DNA from: CAXXOK01 sp963663285
GTDB taxonomy: Bacteria > Bacillota > Clostridia > Christensenellales > Aristaeellaceae
Direction of reading: 5' to 3'
Length of the DNA stretch: 64,000 nucleotides
NCBI GenBank assembly: GCA_963663285.2
Contig: CAXXNI010000002.1
Location: 1,984,001-2,048,000, forward strand
Below, one piece after another: positions 28,151 through 37,378 of this stretch (position 1 is the first letter of the stretch; every line of letters starts with the position of its first letter). The position numbers and the translations under genes are program-made. Under the pieces are notes generated by a model. That model worked only from the letters and a program-made list of their open reading frames with translations. It was not told the DNA's origin and searched no databases.

Positions 28151-28226
28151 GCCAATATAGCTCAGATGGTAGAGCAGCAGTTTCGTAAACTGCAGGTCAA
28201 GGGTTCGAGTCCCTTTATTGGCTCCA
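28151..28226 (+). tRNA. tRNA-Thr (anticodon CGT)
   Basis: A full cloverleaf of 76 bases. The acceptor GCCAATA pairs with TATTGGC, the anticodon arm is GCAGT-TTCGTAA-ACTGC, the T-loop is GGTTCGAGTCC, and the CCA end is encoded. Confidence 0.95.
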
Positions 28227-28240
28227 GCCTTTTCCAGCGT

Positions 28241-28317
28241 CGAGGTGTAGCGCAGCTTGGTAGCGCGTTTGGTTCGGGACCAAAAGGTCGCAGGTTCAAA
28301 TCCTGTCACCTCGACCA
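28241..28317 (+). tRNA. tRNA-Pro (anticodon CGG)
   Basis: A full cloverleaf of 77 bases. The acceptor CGAGGTG pairs with CACCTCG, the anticodon arm is TTTGG-TTCGGGA-CCAAA, the T-loop is GGTTCAAATCC, and CCA is encoded. Its last 12 bases are part of the 14-bp repeat that flanks the island, so this gene is the integration target. Confidence 0.95.
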
Positions 28318-29732
28318 GTTTCACCTAAAACGGATGTTAGCGTACTAAATACGCGGACATCCGTTTTATTATATACTTCAATACGGTCGATCAGTAAGTG
28401 GATCGCTTTTGTGTCTGGAGCATCTTTCAAAGCCGCCAACCATACTTTAATCTGTTCCACTGTAAAATCATGCGGAGGCGGTGTTTCTTCAAGCGCGGCC
28501 ATCTCGTCCTTGATGGCTTGCATCTTTTTACCGATATCAGAAACAATCTCCCGTGGCAGCACACCCGAAGCTAAGTTTTCCATATATGTATCATATTGTT
28601 TTTGTTTCTCTGCCAGCTCCTGTTAATAGCATCGTTGAAATGATCAATTTCACTTCGTGTCGTTTTTTGATGTATCTGTAGAGCATCGGCAATTTGCTGC
28701 TGGTTCTGATCTGATAACAGATCATGCAGATAGTTTAGGGTCGTATCATCTACTATTTTCATGGGAATCACAGGTGCCCCACATTTTTAGAACAGTAGTA
28801 ATAATAATACTTGTGACCCTTGCGCGTTGGGGCGAAGCCATGCATTTTCGCACCGCATTCACCACAATAAACCAATCCACTCAGAGATAATTGGCTTTAT
28901 TTCCTACTTGCTTACGTTCTTTCATAATATGCTGCACCTCCGTAAATAAAGATTTTTCAATAAGTACTGTTAGTGCATTTTCGATTCTCACAGCATTAAC
29001 TTTCTGCCGACGTAGTTCCCGTGTGCTGCCCATACTTTGGCTGTACACATATACACCGGTGTATTTTTCGTTACGCAGCATCTCGTATATCTGCGTATAA
29101 CGAATAGGCTTCCCCCGTTTCCCACGGATGCCGGCGCGATCCATATCCGCAAGAATGTCAACATAGCCTTCACGGTTAGCAGCAGCCTGAAAAATGCGCT
29201 TAACATAGCCAGCCTCAAGCTCGTTAATAACATATTGCTTATCCACCACGTTGTAGCCAAAAGGTGGGTAGCCGCCATTATGCAATGCTTTAAGTGCATT
29301 TTCCCGATGCCCTTTTTTTACTTCATCAGAAAGATTATCAATATAATATTCGGATAAAGCCCACATGAGCGACCGCATGATCTTGGCTACGTTACTGCTG
29401 CCAAAATCCTGCGCAGTCGCTATAAGGTCGATCCTTTTGCTTCGCAGGTGTGTCGCAAGATTAATATGCTCCGCCATGCTACGGGCAATCTGATCGTATT
29501 TATGAACAAGGATAATATCGAATTGATCCTTATCACAATCACGAAGCATCTTTTGGTATTGTGTCCGGCTGGCTGTTTTTGAGCCTTTACCACTGACAGC
29601 CTCATCTTTATAAATACCCACAACCGTAATATGCTTGCCCGATGCATAATCGTTACAAGCACGAAGCTGCGCTTCTATACTATCTTCTGTTTGTTTATCG
29701 CTGGAATACCTGGCATAGATGACAGCTTTCAA
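28296..29732 (-). pseudogene. Large serine recombinase (integrase), three frameshifts
   Basis: Catalyses integration and excision of the island. The intact N-terminal part (29732-28881, 283 residues) has the resolvase catalytic start MKAVIYARYSSDKQTEDSIE with the nucleophile Ser, and a recombinase domain. Downstream, the other two frames continue it: LSGLVYCGECGAKMHG plus a Cys-rich strand (zinc ribbon), then a coiled-coil C-terminus ending at 28296. Single-base shifts lie near 28888 (base missing), near 28778 (one A missing in a run) and near 28620. The restored protein would be about 478 residues. Its last seven residues, from TGRGDRI, are encoded by the attachment core and tRNA-Pro. Either real decay or sequencing error; it is classed as broken as given. 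Confidence 0.82.
28306..28319 (+). repeat. Left attachment site (attL core)
   Basis: TCACCTCGACCAGT, overlapping the tRNA-Pro acceptor end; identical to 36432-36445. Flanks differ on both sides. Confidence 0.75.
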
Positions 29733-29778
29733 ACATTTTGCCCCCTATTGGTGATTCTTCGTGCAAAAGAGAACTTAA

Positions 29779-30040
29779 CTAGCGAACAATTCGCGAACCA
29801 CATTGTTCGCAAACTACACGCCAGCCCGGATTATGACTGCCGCACTTTTTACAATAAACCAACTGTGCATCCGCCGGATTGTTTGCCTTCATAGCATACT
29901 CATAACTACGACGAGCATAGATTATATTTTCTTGAAGCAGTTGGTGATACTTGCCCATTGCCAGTAAGATCGAGAAGATAACAAGTGAAATGACAGAGCC
30001 GACCAGCAGTATGTACCAGTTGTATGAAAGGTATTTTCTT
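29779..30040 (-). pseudogene. 5'-truncated membrane protein with C-terminal zinc ribbon
   Basis: A minus-strand frame of about 85 residues without a start codon. It has one hydrophobic segment (WYILLVGSVISLVIFSILLA), a short helical stretch, and a C-terminal pair CKKCGSH / CEQCGSR that would bind zinc. A stop codon precedes the membrane segment and no ATG, GTG or TTG lies in between, so the 5' end has been lost. It lies back to back with another truncated gene at 30056, suggesting a deletion or recombination joint near 30045. Confidence 0.5.
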
Positions 30041-30055
30041 GGGTGTTAAAGACTG

Positions 30056-30337
30056 GTGAAGGGGTTTGCTGGCAAGCTGGTGATCGTATTTATTGCCGTG
30101 AACTGGAAAGACGTGTTTATTAAAACCATCAAAACCGGATGGCAGGCGATATTTGGCACGTTCACCACTACGGTTCCGGTGCTGTTCTCGCTAACCGGTG
30201 ACGCGCTTGTCAGCGCGTTCTACGGTTTAATTTCATCGGCGCTATCCGCTGCTGCGTGCGCGGTGTGGAACGGTGTGCTGGCTCCAGCACTGCGTGCGAT
30301 GAAGATGAAAGCAGACGAGCAATTCCCAATGGAATAA
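30056..30337 (+). CDS. Holin-like phage membrane protein, probably truncated
   Basis: About 93 residues from GTG 30056. The core NWKDVFIKTIKTGWQAIFGT, followed by a hydrophobic segment and the pattern LISSALSAAACAVWNGVL, resembles the r1t-type phage holin family. Holins form membrane pores during lysis. No ribosome binding site precedes it and the N-terminus looks atypical, so this may be only a phage remnant. It supports a prophage contribution to the island. Confidence 0.5.
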   Translation: MKGFAGKLVIVFIAVNWKDVFIKTIKTGWQAIFGTFTTTVPVLFSLTGDALVSAFYGLISSALSAAACAVWNGVLAPALRAMKMKADEQFPME

Positions 30338-30466
30338 AATGAGTATCAAATCAATTGCCTCCTGCTTGAGATACTTCAGCAGGAGGCAATGATTCGTTTG
30401 ACTTTAAAAACATATCAATGCTATAATCGGCTCCAGATAACTACTAATGAGAGCGGGTATCAATTA

Positions 30467-33011
30467 ATGAAAAAAAAGAAGGTTCATATTGCACGATTCC
30501 AAATGTATCTTTATCTTTTCGCCTTTCTGCTCCCCGTTCTGTCTTATGCGGTCGTTATGCTTATAAACCATATAACGCCATTTGGTGATAATACATTACT
30601 GGTATGGGATGCCGACAATCAGTACTCATCTTTTTTACAGGCAATACGGCAGATGTTTCTGGGGAACGCGGATGCATTTTACTCTTTTAGCATTTCCATG
30701 GGTGATAGTACGGTAGGACTGCTATCCTATTATGGTGCAAGCCCGTTCAATTTGCTATTGGTGTTTTTCTCGCCTGAAAAAATGCCATTGGCATACAGCA
30801 TACTGATTCTAACTAAAATTGGGCTATGTGGCCTGTTCATGTTCGTGTACCTGCGTAATGCCCGCAAAGTTACCACGATGGGTCTGCTGTTTTCCACAAG
30901 CTATGCACTTATGGGTTTTGTTGCTGTATATGCGTGGGATGTCATGTGGTTGGATGCGGTAATACTACTGCCGCTGGTTGCACTCGGGATTCAACGATTA
31001 ATCTCAAGTAAAATGCCTTTTTTATATACGATAGCGCTTGCCCTGACTTTGCTGTGCAATTATTATATCGGTTTTATGGTATGCCTTTTCAGTGTGCTAT
31101 ACCTCATATATATACTGGCTATTCGGATAATGGAAGTCAAAGAAAAACGGGCATATATCCATCTTTGGAAGGTGTTTGTACGTTTTGTTGCGGCATCTTT
31201 ATTGGCCGCCGGGCTTGCTGCCGTATTGCTAATACCTATATATTATGCACTTTCCCAAGGGTATTCACTGTTTGGTTTGTCTGCCCTTTCCTTTACCCGT
31301 ATAAGTTCTGCTTTGCAGATAGCGACGAAAGCTTATACCGGAAGCATCAGCTTTGAGCAAATCCGCTATGGATTGCCAAACTATTATATCGGGATTCCAC
31401 TACTTGCCTTTGTGGGCATGTATTTTCTACAACCGCGTATTCCTATGCGTGAACGGTTGTTGTCTCTTGTGTTTCTGGGTATATTCTTGCTCAGCTTTCA
31501 GATAAAGGCCTTTTATCTGCTATGGCATGGGTTTGATGCACCCAATTGTCTTCCTGCTCGTTTTTCCTTCCTTTTTTCTTTTCTTTTAATTGATCTGGCG
31601 TATAGCGGGTTTAATCAGGCTATATTAGGACCTTCTCGCCCGTTTGCAAAAAGAACCCTTGCGCTGGGAGCAGGTTTTGTTGCGCTTACGGCGGTACTTT
31701 TCCGCAATGATATAGAAACCTATCTCACATACGAAACTGTGCTGATGGATGTGCTTTTCTTCATATCAACCTGCTTGCTCGTTTACCGCTCAGCTGGGGG
31801 TAACGCCGGGAAATCCGGCAGAAAAACCCTTGCCGCAATATGCGCGATGCAGGTGATCTGCATTCTTGCGAATGGATATTTTTGTTATCATCGTCTGGGA
31901 ACGGTGATTGAGACAACAGCCAGTGAATACGCGCAAATCTATAAAAGCCGCGCAGCGGTGGTAGAGCAGGTTAAGGATTCCGATTCAAGCATGTATCGTT
32001 TGGAAACCAACAATGCCCGCTGTGAAAACGACCCGCTGGTATATGGATACACAGGGTTAAGCCATTACAGTTCGCTACCCAACAGCCACACTGAGCGTTT
32101 TGCCGACACCATAGGGCTATACCACAGCTATTACCGGATTCTATATGGGAACAGCACGACCCCGGTATTGGATTGCCTGTTGGGTGTTAAGTACATTCTG
32201 CGCACAGATAGCGCATCACTTACAGGATTACCGGATGATTACCCGCTGCTATGGGGAAAATGGGGATACGGCAGTATACCAAAACCCCTATGCCATGCCG
32301 CTGGCCTACTTGGTACCGACGGATGAAACAGCGTTGAACGCAGAGAACGCTTTTATCAACCAGAACCTGTTGCTTTCCGATGTAACAGGGGAGACAATAA
32401 CGCCTTTTACGCTGGTGGACGATATAACAGTACAGGAAGATGGAGATTGGCTAAGCTACGCCGTCCCTGTGAAGGCAGGTGAGGCGTACTATCTGCAATC
32501 TTATGGGAACTATTACCGTATTAACGGTGGCGAACCGGAGGATTCCAGCCGCTTTCAGGGTTGCGTACTCCTGCCTGTGGCGGATGCCGATACAACCTAT
32601 AAGTTGGAAATTTACAAGACGGATGTGCCCGCTCCCTGCGTGGCTTCCTTCTCCATGGAGGAGCTGACACGCGCGTATAGCGTGCTTGCCGCAAGTATCT
32701 GCACCGTAACCAACGATACGGATTCACACCTGTTGATTCAGGCGGATACCGGAGAAGAAGCAAAGCAGCTGTTGCTAACCCTACCATATGACGAGGGGTG
32801 GAGTGCATGGGTGGATGGTATCCCCACCGAGACTACCAGCCGGTATGGGGATTTGCTGGCTGTTGATTTGCAGCCAGGTACACATACTGTTGAATTGAGA
32901 TTTGCACCTGTAGGCTTTTATATGGGGCTGATGGTTTCAGCATTTAGCCTCGTGTTGATTCTTCTATGGTTTTTTATGACCCACAAAATGAAAAAGAAGC
33001 GCGTTTGGTAA
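30467..33011 (+). CDS. YfhO-family multi-pass membrane protein, frameshifted
   Basis: YfhO proteins are GT-C-like membrane proteins linked to cell-wall or teichoic-acid glycosylation in Firmicutes. The first frame (ATG 30467 to 32326) has about 12-14 hydrophobic segments and the loop motif GDNTLLVWDADNQYSSFLQA near the N-terminus, typical of the family. It shifts at about 32249: dropping one C continues as YGENGDTAVYQNPYAMPLAY into the second frame, whose extracytoplasmic domain and last membrane segment end at 33011 (total about 847 residues). The ribosome site is weak (GAGAGCGG). It is cargo of the island, with GC content lower than the chromosomal genes. Confidence 0.78.
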
Positions 33012-33248
33012 TCGTGGAAGTGTTCTTTCCTTTCACTCCAATCATCGTGTTGTAAGGGATAGGCGTGTGAGCTGGTGTGGCATACGGGGGAGGAAGGGGC
33101 GGGAGAGGAAGCTGCGGAGTAGTGCAAATCGGTAGCAATCCTTTTTATAATGGATGATACGAAAGCAGCCATAGAAAATGAATATAATCTGTTACATTGA
33201 TAGATGGTCTATAAAGAGCTGGTTGAAGCAGTAATTCACATGAAAATA

Positions 33249-33277
33249 TTGTTAATTTGAAGAAACAATGGTATGAT
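33249..33277 (+). promoter_or_regulatory. Promoter of the nuclease cassette
   Basis: TTGTTA (33249-33254) and TATGAT (33272-33277) with a 17-base spacer, 31 bases before the first cassette gene. It indicates independent transcription of the three-gene unit. Confidence 0.55.
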
Positions 33278-33308
33278 GTGATAAACTTACAAATAGGTGG
33301 TGCAAGAC

Positions 33309-34433
33309 ATGTCGGAGAATGACTACAGACAATTCTTATTAGGAAATGTTACGGCCTATCCTGTATCTATTAAAAAGAAATTGTTAAAGAGTTTAATCGA
33401 TGAGGGCATTGCTACCAGCGAACCTGATAGAACATTACTTAATGAAGATGTTGTATTGTGTGGGATTGCAGAAGACGATCAACTTAACGAATGTGTAGAA
33501 AAATCAAACAGAGCTGTAAAGAAACTCGAAGAGTATGAATTTTCTAAAGGGTATAAGTATTCTTTTGTATTTGGTTATACAGGGGAAGTAACAGAGAAGA
33601 TAGAACAATTAAGTAATGAAGGTAAAATAACAATATTTAATAAGAGTAAAACTGACACTTTTGACTATTTGTCATCGATAAACAAGAAGATAAGTGCTTC
33701 TTATTGTATAAACTCTCATGACGTTATGATTAAGGTGTCTTTCGCAGAAGAGTTCTATAATTTTGAGGGGAAAGCTTTACAGTGCAAATATATTGTCTTA
33801 GTGATTTTCCATACGGATTGTCAAATTGTTGAATTAAGATACGACTCAATACCTTCAGAATACAATTCAGCGACATTTTATATAGATCGCATCATCTTTG
33901 TTAAGCAATGGTTGGTACAAATATTTAATGTTGATTTTATTTCTGAACAAATGGAACAGGGGATAGCCTATATTGTTGCTCACGAACGTAAAATTGCAGA
34001 CGAAGGAAATTTTTATATTTCTGGGAAGAACTTAACTTTTGGCGACGGAGGGAGCGCTTCTCTTCGAATAGGCAATGGAGATTCGATGGTGGTTCCACTG
34101 CTAGGTGAACTAAAAAACCTACTAGATGATTATGAAGATGAGTTTGAAAAATCTCCAATATTAAAGTGTGCCTTCGTGAACTTTCTTGAAGATAGGGAGC
34201 AAAATGCTGAATTACCATGTATATATTTGCGTTGGTTGAGTGGAAAGAAACATCCAGAGGTAAAGGTTGAGTTCAATTACCTCGGCCAATCCGGTTGTCG
34301 TATCCTTTTTTATGCAAAGAATGATATTCGGGGGGAGGAAATGAGCTATGTCACCAGATACATTGGAACTATTAAAACAGCATCTCATGAAAGAGAAAAT
34401 TCTTCAAACACCCGAACTAGATGTATTCATTAA
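33309..34433 (+). CDS. Uncharacterised protein, first gene of the nuclease cassette
   Basis: I do not recognise a family. About 374 residues, soluble, acidic, with no signal peptide or membrane segment, and strongly AT-rich compared with the chromosome. The N-terminal ~100 residues look helical; the middle (~100-240) alternates beta-like hydrophobic strands (for example CKYIVLVIFHTDCQIVEL). No nucleotide-binding P-loop or obvious catalytic motif is visible. ATG 33309 has AGGTGG 7 bases upstream. Its 3' end overlaps the next gene by 86 bases, which is unusual; a frameshift that hides the true C-terminus is possible. Its position before a zinc protein and a nuclease suggests a sensor or specificity role (inference). 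Confidence 0.7.
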   Translation: MSENDYRQFLLGNVTAYPVSIKKKLLKSLIDEGIATSEPDRTLLNEDVVLCGIAEDDQLNECVEKSNRAVKKLEEYEFSKGYKYSFVFGYTGEVTEKIEQLSNEGKITIFNKSKTDTFDYLSSINKKISASYCINSHDVMIKVSFAEEFYNFEGKALQCKYIVLVIFHTDCQIVELRYDSIPSEYNSATFYIDRIIFVKQWLVQIFNVDFISEQMEQGIAYIVAHERKIADEGNFYISGKNLTFGDGGSASLRIGNGDSMVVPLLGELKNLLDDYEDEFEKSPILKCAFVNFLEDREQNAELPCIYLRWLSGKKHPEVKVEFNYLGQSGCRILFYAKNDIRGEEMSYVTRYIGTIKTASHERENSSNTRTRCIH

Positions 34434-34725
34434 GTATATGGCACATTTCACCATTCCAAAGACATGTTGGATTTATCCGGGAGTAGTGAAACGTTTGACG
34501 GGAATCACCATAGAAGACGTTTATAAAGCTTTAATCGCTGCTGAAAAAATCGAAATTGTTGACTCATACCTCGAAATCTACTGTCCAAGCTGTGGTCGTA
34601 CAACAGGTAATGTGTTTAGAAGTTTATCTGAAGTACAGGGAGAAACAATTGTTTGTATCAATTGTGAGGCTGATGTCAGCTGCTTTGATCACCATATTGT
34701 GATTTTCAAATTAATTAAGGAGTAA
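34348..34725 (+). CDS. Winged-helix/zinc-ribbon protein, second cassette gene
   Basis: About 125 residues. The N-terminal ~75 residues look like a small helical or winged-helix domain (WIYPGVVKRLTGITIEDVYK). The C-terminal part has CPSCGR and CINCEAD, two CxxC pairs that should bind one zinc ion. ATG 34348 is preceded by GGGGAGG. It starts inside the previous gene and ends 3 bases before the nuclease gene, so all three are likely co-translated. It may be a DNA- or partner-binding adaptor (inference). Family not recognised. Confidence 0.68.
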   Translation: MSPDTLELLKQHLMKEKILQTPELDVFIKYMAHFTIPKTCWIYPGVVKRLTGITIEDVYKALIAAEKIEIVDSYLEIYCPSCGRTTGNVFRSLSEVQGETIVCINCEADVSCFDHHIVIFKLIKE

Positions 34726-34728
34726 AAA

Positions 34729-35457
34729 GTGAGTAATGGGACATGTGCTTCAAATATAGCAAAACAGCTGGGTTGTAGCGTAAGTGAACTTTATGAGATG
34801 TTAGGCAATGATAGCGCAAGCTTACATGTGTATTCCTTAAGCGAAAATGGACTAGCTGAGTTCAGAAATGAACTTAGAAAACTAAATGACTACGAGGACC
34901 TTATTCATCAAGCTTGTACAGCATCAGAAAGATCACAATTGAACGTTGAAAAAGGTAGGGCTTTTGAAAAATTAATACAGATTTTATTACGAGATATGCC
35001 TGTCTATTCTGTTGCATGTAATAGAAGAACAAGCACACATGAAATCGACATGGTTTTGCTTAAGAAGACAAACTATGCCTATTTATCCGATGAAATATAT
35101 CAAAACAGAATTTTGTGTGAGTGTAAAAATTATCAAAACAGGATCCCAGCAACATTTGTTGGAAAATTTGCCACACTCATGCGTGTATCCAATTGCAAAA
35201 CAGGCGTTATGTTTTCGCCGCATGGATTAACCGGGAAAACAAAATGGAATGATGGAAACGGTTTATGTAGAAAAATTGCTTTAGCTGATAAAGCTTTTAT
35301 TGTTCCTATTGACATGCAAGATATTAATGATATTGCGCAAAGGAACATACCTTTGTGGGAGATTGTCAGATTGAAGCAAGAAAAGTTATGCTTAGATATT
35401 AAACTTGATCTTGAACAGCATGAATTATGTACTGATTCTTTGTTTGTGAGTACATAA
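34729..35457 (+). CDS. Mrr-like PD-(D/E)xK nuclease, third cassette gene
   Basis: About 242 residues. The N-terminus has a helix-turn-helix-like stretch (NIAKQLGCSVSELYEMLG). The C-terminal part has the layout of restriction-endonuclease-fold nucleases of the Mrr type: a helix EKGRAFEKLIQILL with a conserved Glu, then the Asp in THEIDMVLL, then CECKNYQ with the E-x-K pair, then a helix and GVMFSPHGLTG. These residues would form the metal-dependent DNA-cutting site. The start is GTG 34729 after AAGGAG. A nuclease at the end of a three-gene island cassette suggests antiphage defence, but no named system is recognised. Confidence 0.72.
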   Translation: MSNGTCASNIAKQLGCSVSELYEMLGNDSASLHVYSLSENGLAEFRNELRKLNDYEDLIHQACTASERSQLNVEKGRAFEKLIQILLRDMPVYSVACNRRTSTHEIDMVLLKKTNYAYLSDEIYQNRILCECKNYQNRIPATFVGKFATLMRVSNCKTGVMFSPHGLTGKTKWNDGNGLCRKIALADKAFIVPIDMQDINDIAQRNIPLWEIVRLKQEKLCLDIKLDLEQHELCTDSLFVST

Positions 35458-35586
35458 TAAAGAGCCGAGGTATTACTTATGAATTATTAATCCAGTCTTA
35501 TGAGTTCAGTTTATATGTATGCAATATACAGAAGCGCATTATGATAATTATAGGTATGGTAATAAAAATAAGTTGAGGTACAATAT

Positions 35587-36156
35587 ATGCACAACAGTTT
35601 CTTTAAAAGACTTTCTGACAGGGTAATTGATGCATCGGTAAGTGATAATTGGAGAGATGCAGTCAATGAATGGGAAATTGTTGACTGTGAAGAAGACTTT
35701 GAGCAATCTAAGTCATGTATTTGCGGCAAGGAAAGGCTATATTATCTGTTTACAATACACAATGTATATAATGATTTATCTCTCTTTCCTATAGGAAGTT
35801 CTTGTATAAAAAGATTTGGACGTGCCGATCTTGATGAAGAAGCATCCATTCAGGAACGATTATTTCGACTACTTCACGCTACGTCAGATGGCGAACGTAT
35901 ACTTTTATCGGCAGAGTATTTCTCAAGAAAAATTCTGAAGTTCTTGCTTGATGAAGGTGCATTTGATGCTAATCAATATAATGGATATGATCCAGAAAAA
36001 GACTACGAATTTTTAATTAAAATGTTCAATAAGCGTGATAAAAGCTCAATCACATCTCAACAACAGAGAAAAATCAATGCAATAATCGTATGCTCAATTA
36101 GACCCTATCTTGTGAATCGTTTGGCTGGCAAAACAAATATAGTTGATGATAATTAA
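35587..36156 (+). CDS. Small protein with CxC-G...GSxCI zinc-like motif
   Basis: About 189 residues. Near residues 40-80 it carries SCICGKERLYYLFTIHN followed by PIGSSCIKRFGR. This Cys pattern occurs in many phage and island proteins and probably binds zinc; no function is established to my knowledge. The rest is charged and helical. ATG 35587 follows GTTGAGG. AT-rich like the cassette upstream, but separated from it by about 130 bases, so it may be a separate cargo gene. Confidence 0.6.
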   Translation: MHNSFFKRLSDRVIDASVSDNWRDAVNEWEIVDCEEDFEQSKSCICGKERLYYLFTIHNVYNDLSLFPIGSSCIKRFGRADLDEEASIQERLFRLLHATSDGERILLSAEYFSRKILKFLLDEGAFDANQYNGYDPEKDYEFLIKMFNKRDKSSITSQQQRKINAIIVCSIRPYLVNRLAGKTNIVDDN

Positions 36157-36431
36157 GGAGGCTTTCATAATCCACTTCATGGCATTTTAGGTTGATATCC
36201 TGTTTTCAGAATTATGGCGAGTCTTATCGTTCAATATTTTATGTGCATATTACTCCCAACACACTCCCAACAAATCGCATTAAAATCCTTATATCAGAAC
36301 AATAGTTTCTCCCCTGCTAAGGGAGGCACCTTATGTCAGATTATAAAGCACCAGCCATTGAGCCAGAGCTTTTACAAGACAAGTATTGTCAAAAATTCGA
36401 AAACAGTATCTTAGGTAAAACATGTTGCGTA

Positions 36432-36445
36432 TCACCTCGACCAGT
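36432..36445 (+). repeat. Right attachment site (attR core)
   Basis: The second copy of TCACCTCGACCAGT. The 275 bases to its left (36157-36431) hold only a doubtful small frame beginning at 36333 after AAGGGAGG; it reads through this site. Confidence 0.75.
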
Positions 36446-36446
36446 G

Positions 36447-36485
36447 AAACCCCTTGCAAATCAACAGTTTGCAAGGGGTTTTGTT
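36447..36485 (+). terminator. Terminator, probably the original end of the tRNA transcript
   Basis: AAACCCCTTGCAAA (36447-36460) pairs with TTTGCAAGGGGTTT (36468-36481), followed by TTG. It begins two bases after the right attachment core, so before insertion it lay directly behind tRNA-Pro. Confidence 0.8.
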
Positions 36486-36779
36486 TGCATAGAACGATGG
36501 AATTATATCGTTATCTATACAGCAATTTGGGTTCATAAGCCGCTTTCTATTGCTTTAACAAGATGAATGGACAATGACTTCATCATTTTTATCAAGCTTA
36601 ACGAATAGTTACTCTCCTCCTTTTGCCCGCTCACACTGCAACTGCGTTTCAGCGGTAACTGTGTCCGCGGTGCATTCTACATAATCACAGAGTAGACACA
36701 GCAATCCACCATGCTGCAATCCAAAGAAAATATCGACGAAAAATACAGCTTTATCTGCCAAGTATATATTATATGGTAA

Positions 36780-37331
36780 CTATTTACCTTGTTTACTCAA
36801 ATAATGCTTGTGAAAATCTGATATCAGCATGCCATAAACAAAGCTATCCGTCCATTCTCCCTTACTCCAATAATCTTCAATAAAATGCGCCTCTTCTCGC
36901 ATTCCAACTCTTTGGCAAAGCTTCGCTGATGGAACGTTTCTTGCATCAAGGCATGCTTGAATACGATGTATTTTCACTGTGTTAAACAGGTAATCAATAA
37001 TAGCCTCTAATGCTTCTGTGGCATAGCCTTTTCCCGAATATGCATTATGAAATACAAAGCCTACTTCCACTGTTTCTATCATATCTGTATACCATATAGA
37101 TATATCGCCGATCACTTTGCTGTCCAGCACGCAAGCCAAACTTATCGCTGTGTTTGGGGTTAGCTGATTCGCGGATACTTTTTTCAGAAACTTATCGCTT
37201 TTCGTGGATGCAGTCCATACTTCATGCAATAAAAAGCGACAGGTATTTTTATTGCTATAAAACTCGAAAAGATCATCCCCATCCGCATCTTTAAAGGGTC
37301 TAATGATGAGTCGCTTTGTTTTTATTTCCAT
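36780..37331 (-). CDS. GNAT-family N-acetyltransferase (RimJ/RimL type)
   Basis: About 183 residues. It starts with MEIKTKRLIIRPFKDADGDD, the usual opening of RimJ/RimL-like acetyltransferases. The acetyl-CoA-binding strand-loop-helix is AYSGKGYATEALEAIIDYLF, and the C-terminal RIQACLDARNVPSAKLCQRVGM is also typical. It transfers an acetyl group from acetyl-CoA, often to a protein N-terminus or an antibiotic; the substrate is not evident. Stands alone just outside the island. Confidence 0.85.
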   Translation of the reverse strand: MEIKTKRLIIRPFKDADGDDLFEFYSNKNTCRFLLHEVWTASTKSDKFLKKVSANQLTPNTAISLACVLDSKVIGDISIWYTDMIETVEVGFVFHNAYSGKGYATEALEAIIDYLFNTVKIHRIQACLDARNVPSAKLCQRVGMREEAHFIEDYWSKGEWTDSFVYGMLISDFHKHYLSKQGK

Positions 37332-37378
37332 TGTTTCACTTCTCCATTCAACTATTCATATAGGGGGGCAGCGCGATT

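Larger units (their letters stand above)
28306..36445. mobile_element. Integrated island of about 8.1 kb at tRNA-Pro
   Basis: The same 14 bases, TCACCTCGACCAGT, occur at 28306-28319 (3' end of tRNA-Pro) and at 36432-36445. Directly after the right copy comes a strong terminator that fits the original end of the tRNA transcript. Between them lie a large serine recombinase reading toward the left end, phage-like fragments, a YfhO-type protein, an AT-rich three-gene nuclease cassette and a small zinc-motif protein. The recombinase beside the left junction and the drop in GC from ~33 kb onward support lateral acquisition. No replication or conjugation genes are present, so it is an integrative but not self-transferring element as seen here. 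Confidence 0.8.

Noticed and set aside
28079..28324. Minus-strand ORF of 81 residues containing GFEPATFWSRTKRATKLRYT
   Set aside because: It is antisense to the two tRNA genes. This peptide is a well-known false protein produced by translating tRNA complements.
36333..36566. 77-residue frame starting after AAGGGAGG and crossing the right attachment site
   Set aside because: It reads through the attachment core and the terminator hairpin; the second half cannot be native coding sequence. The first ~30 codons could be a real truncated gene, but nothing supports a function.
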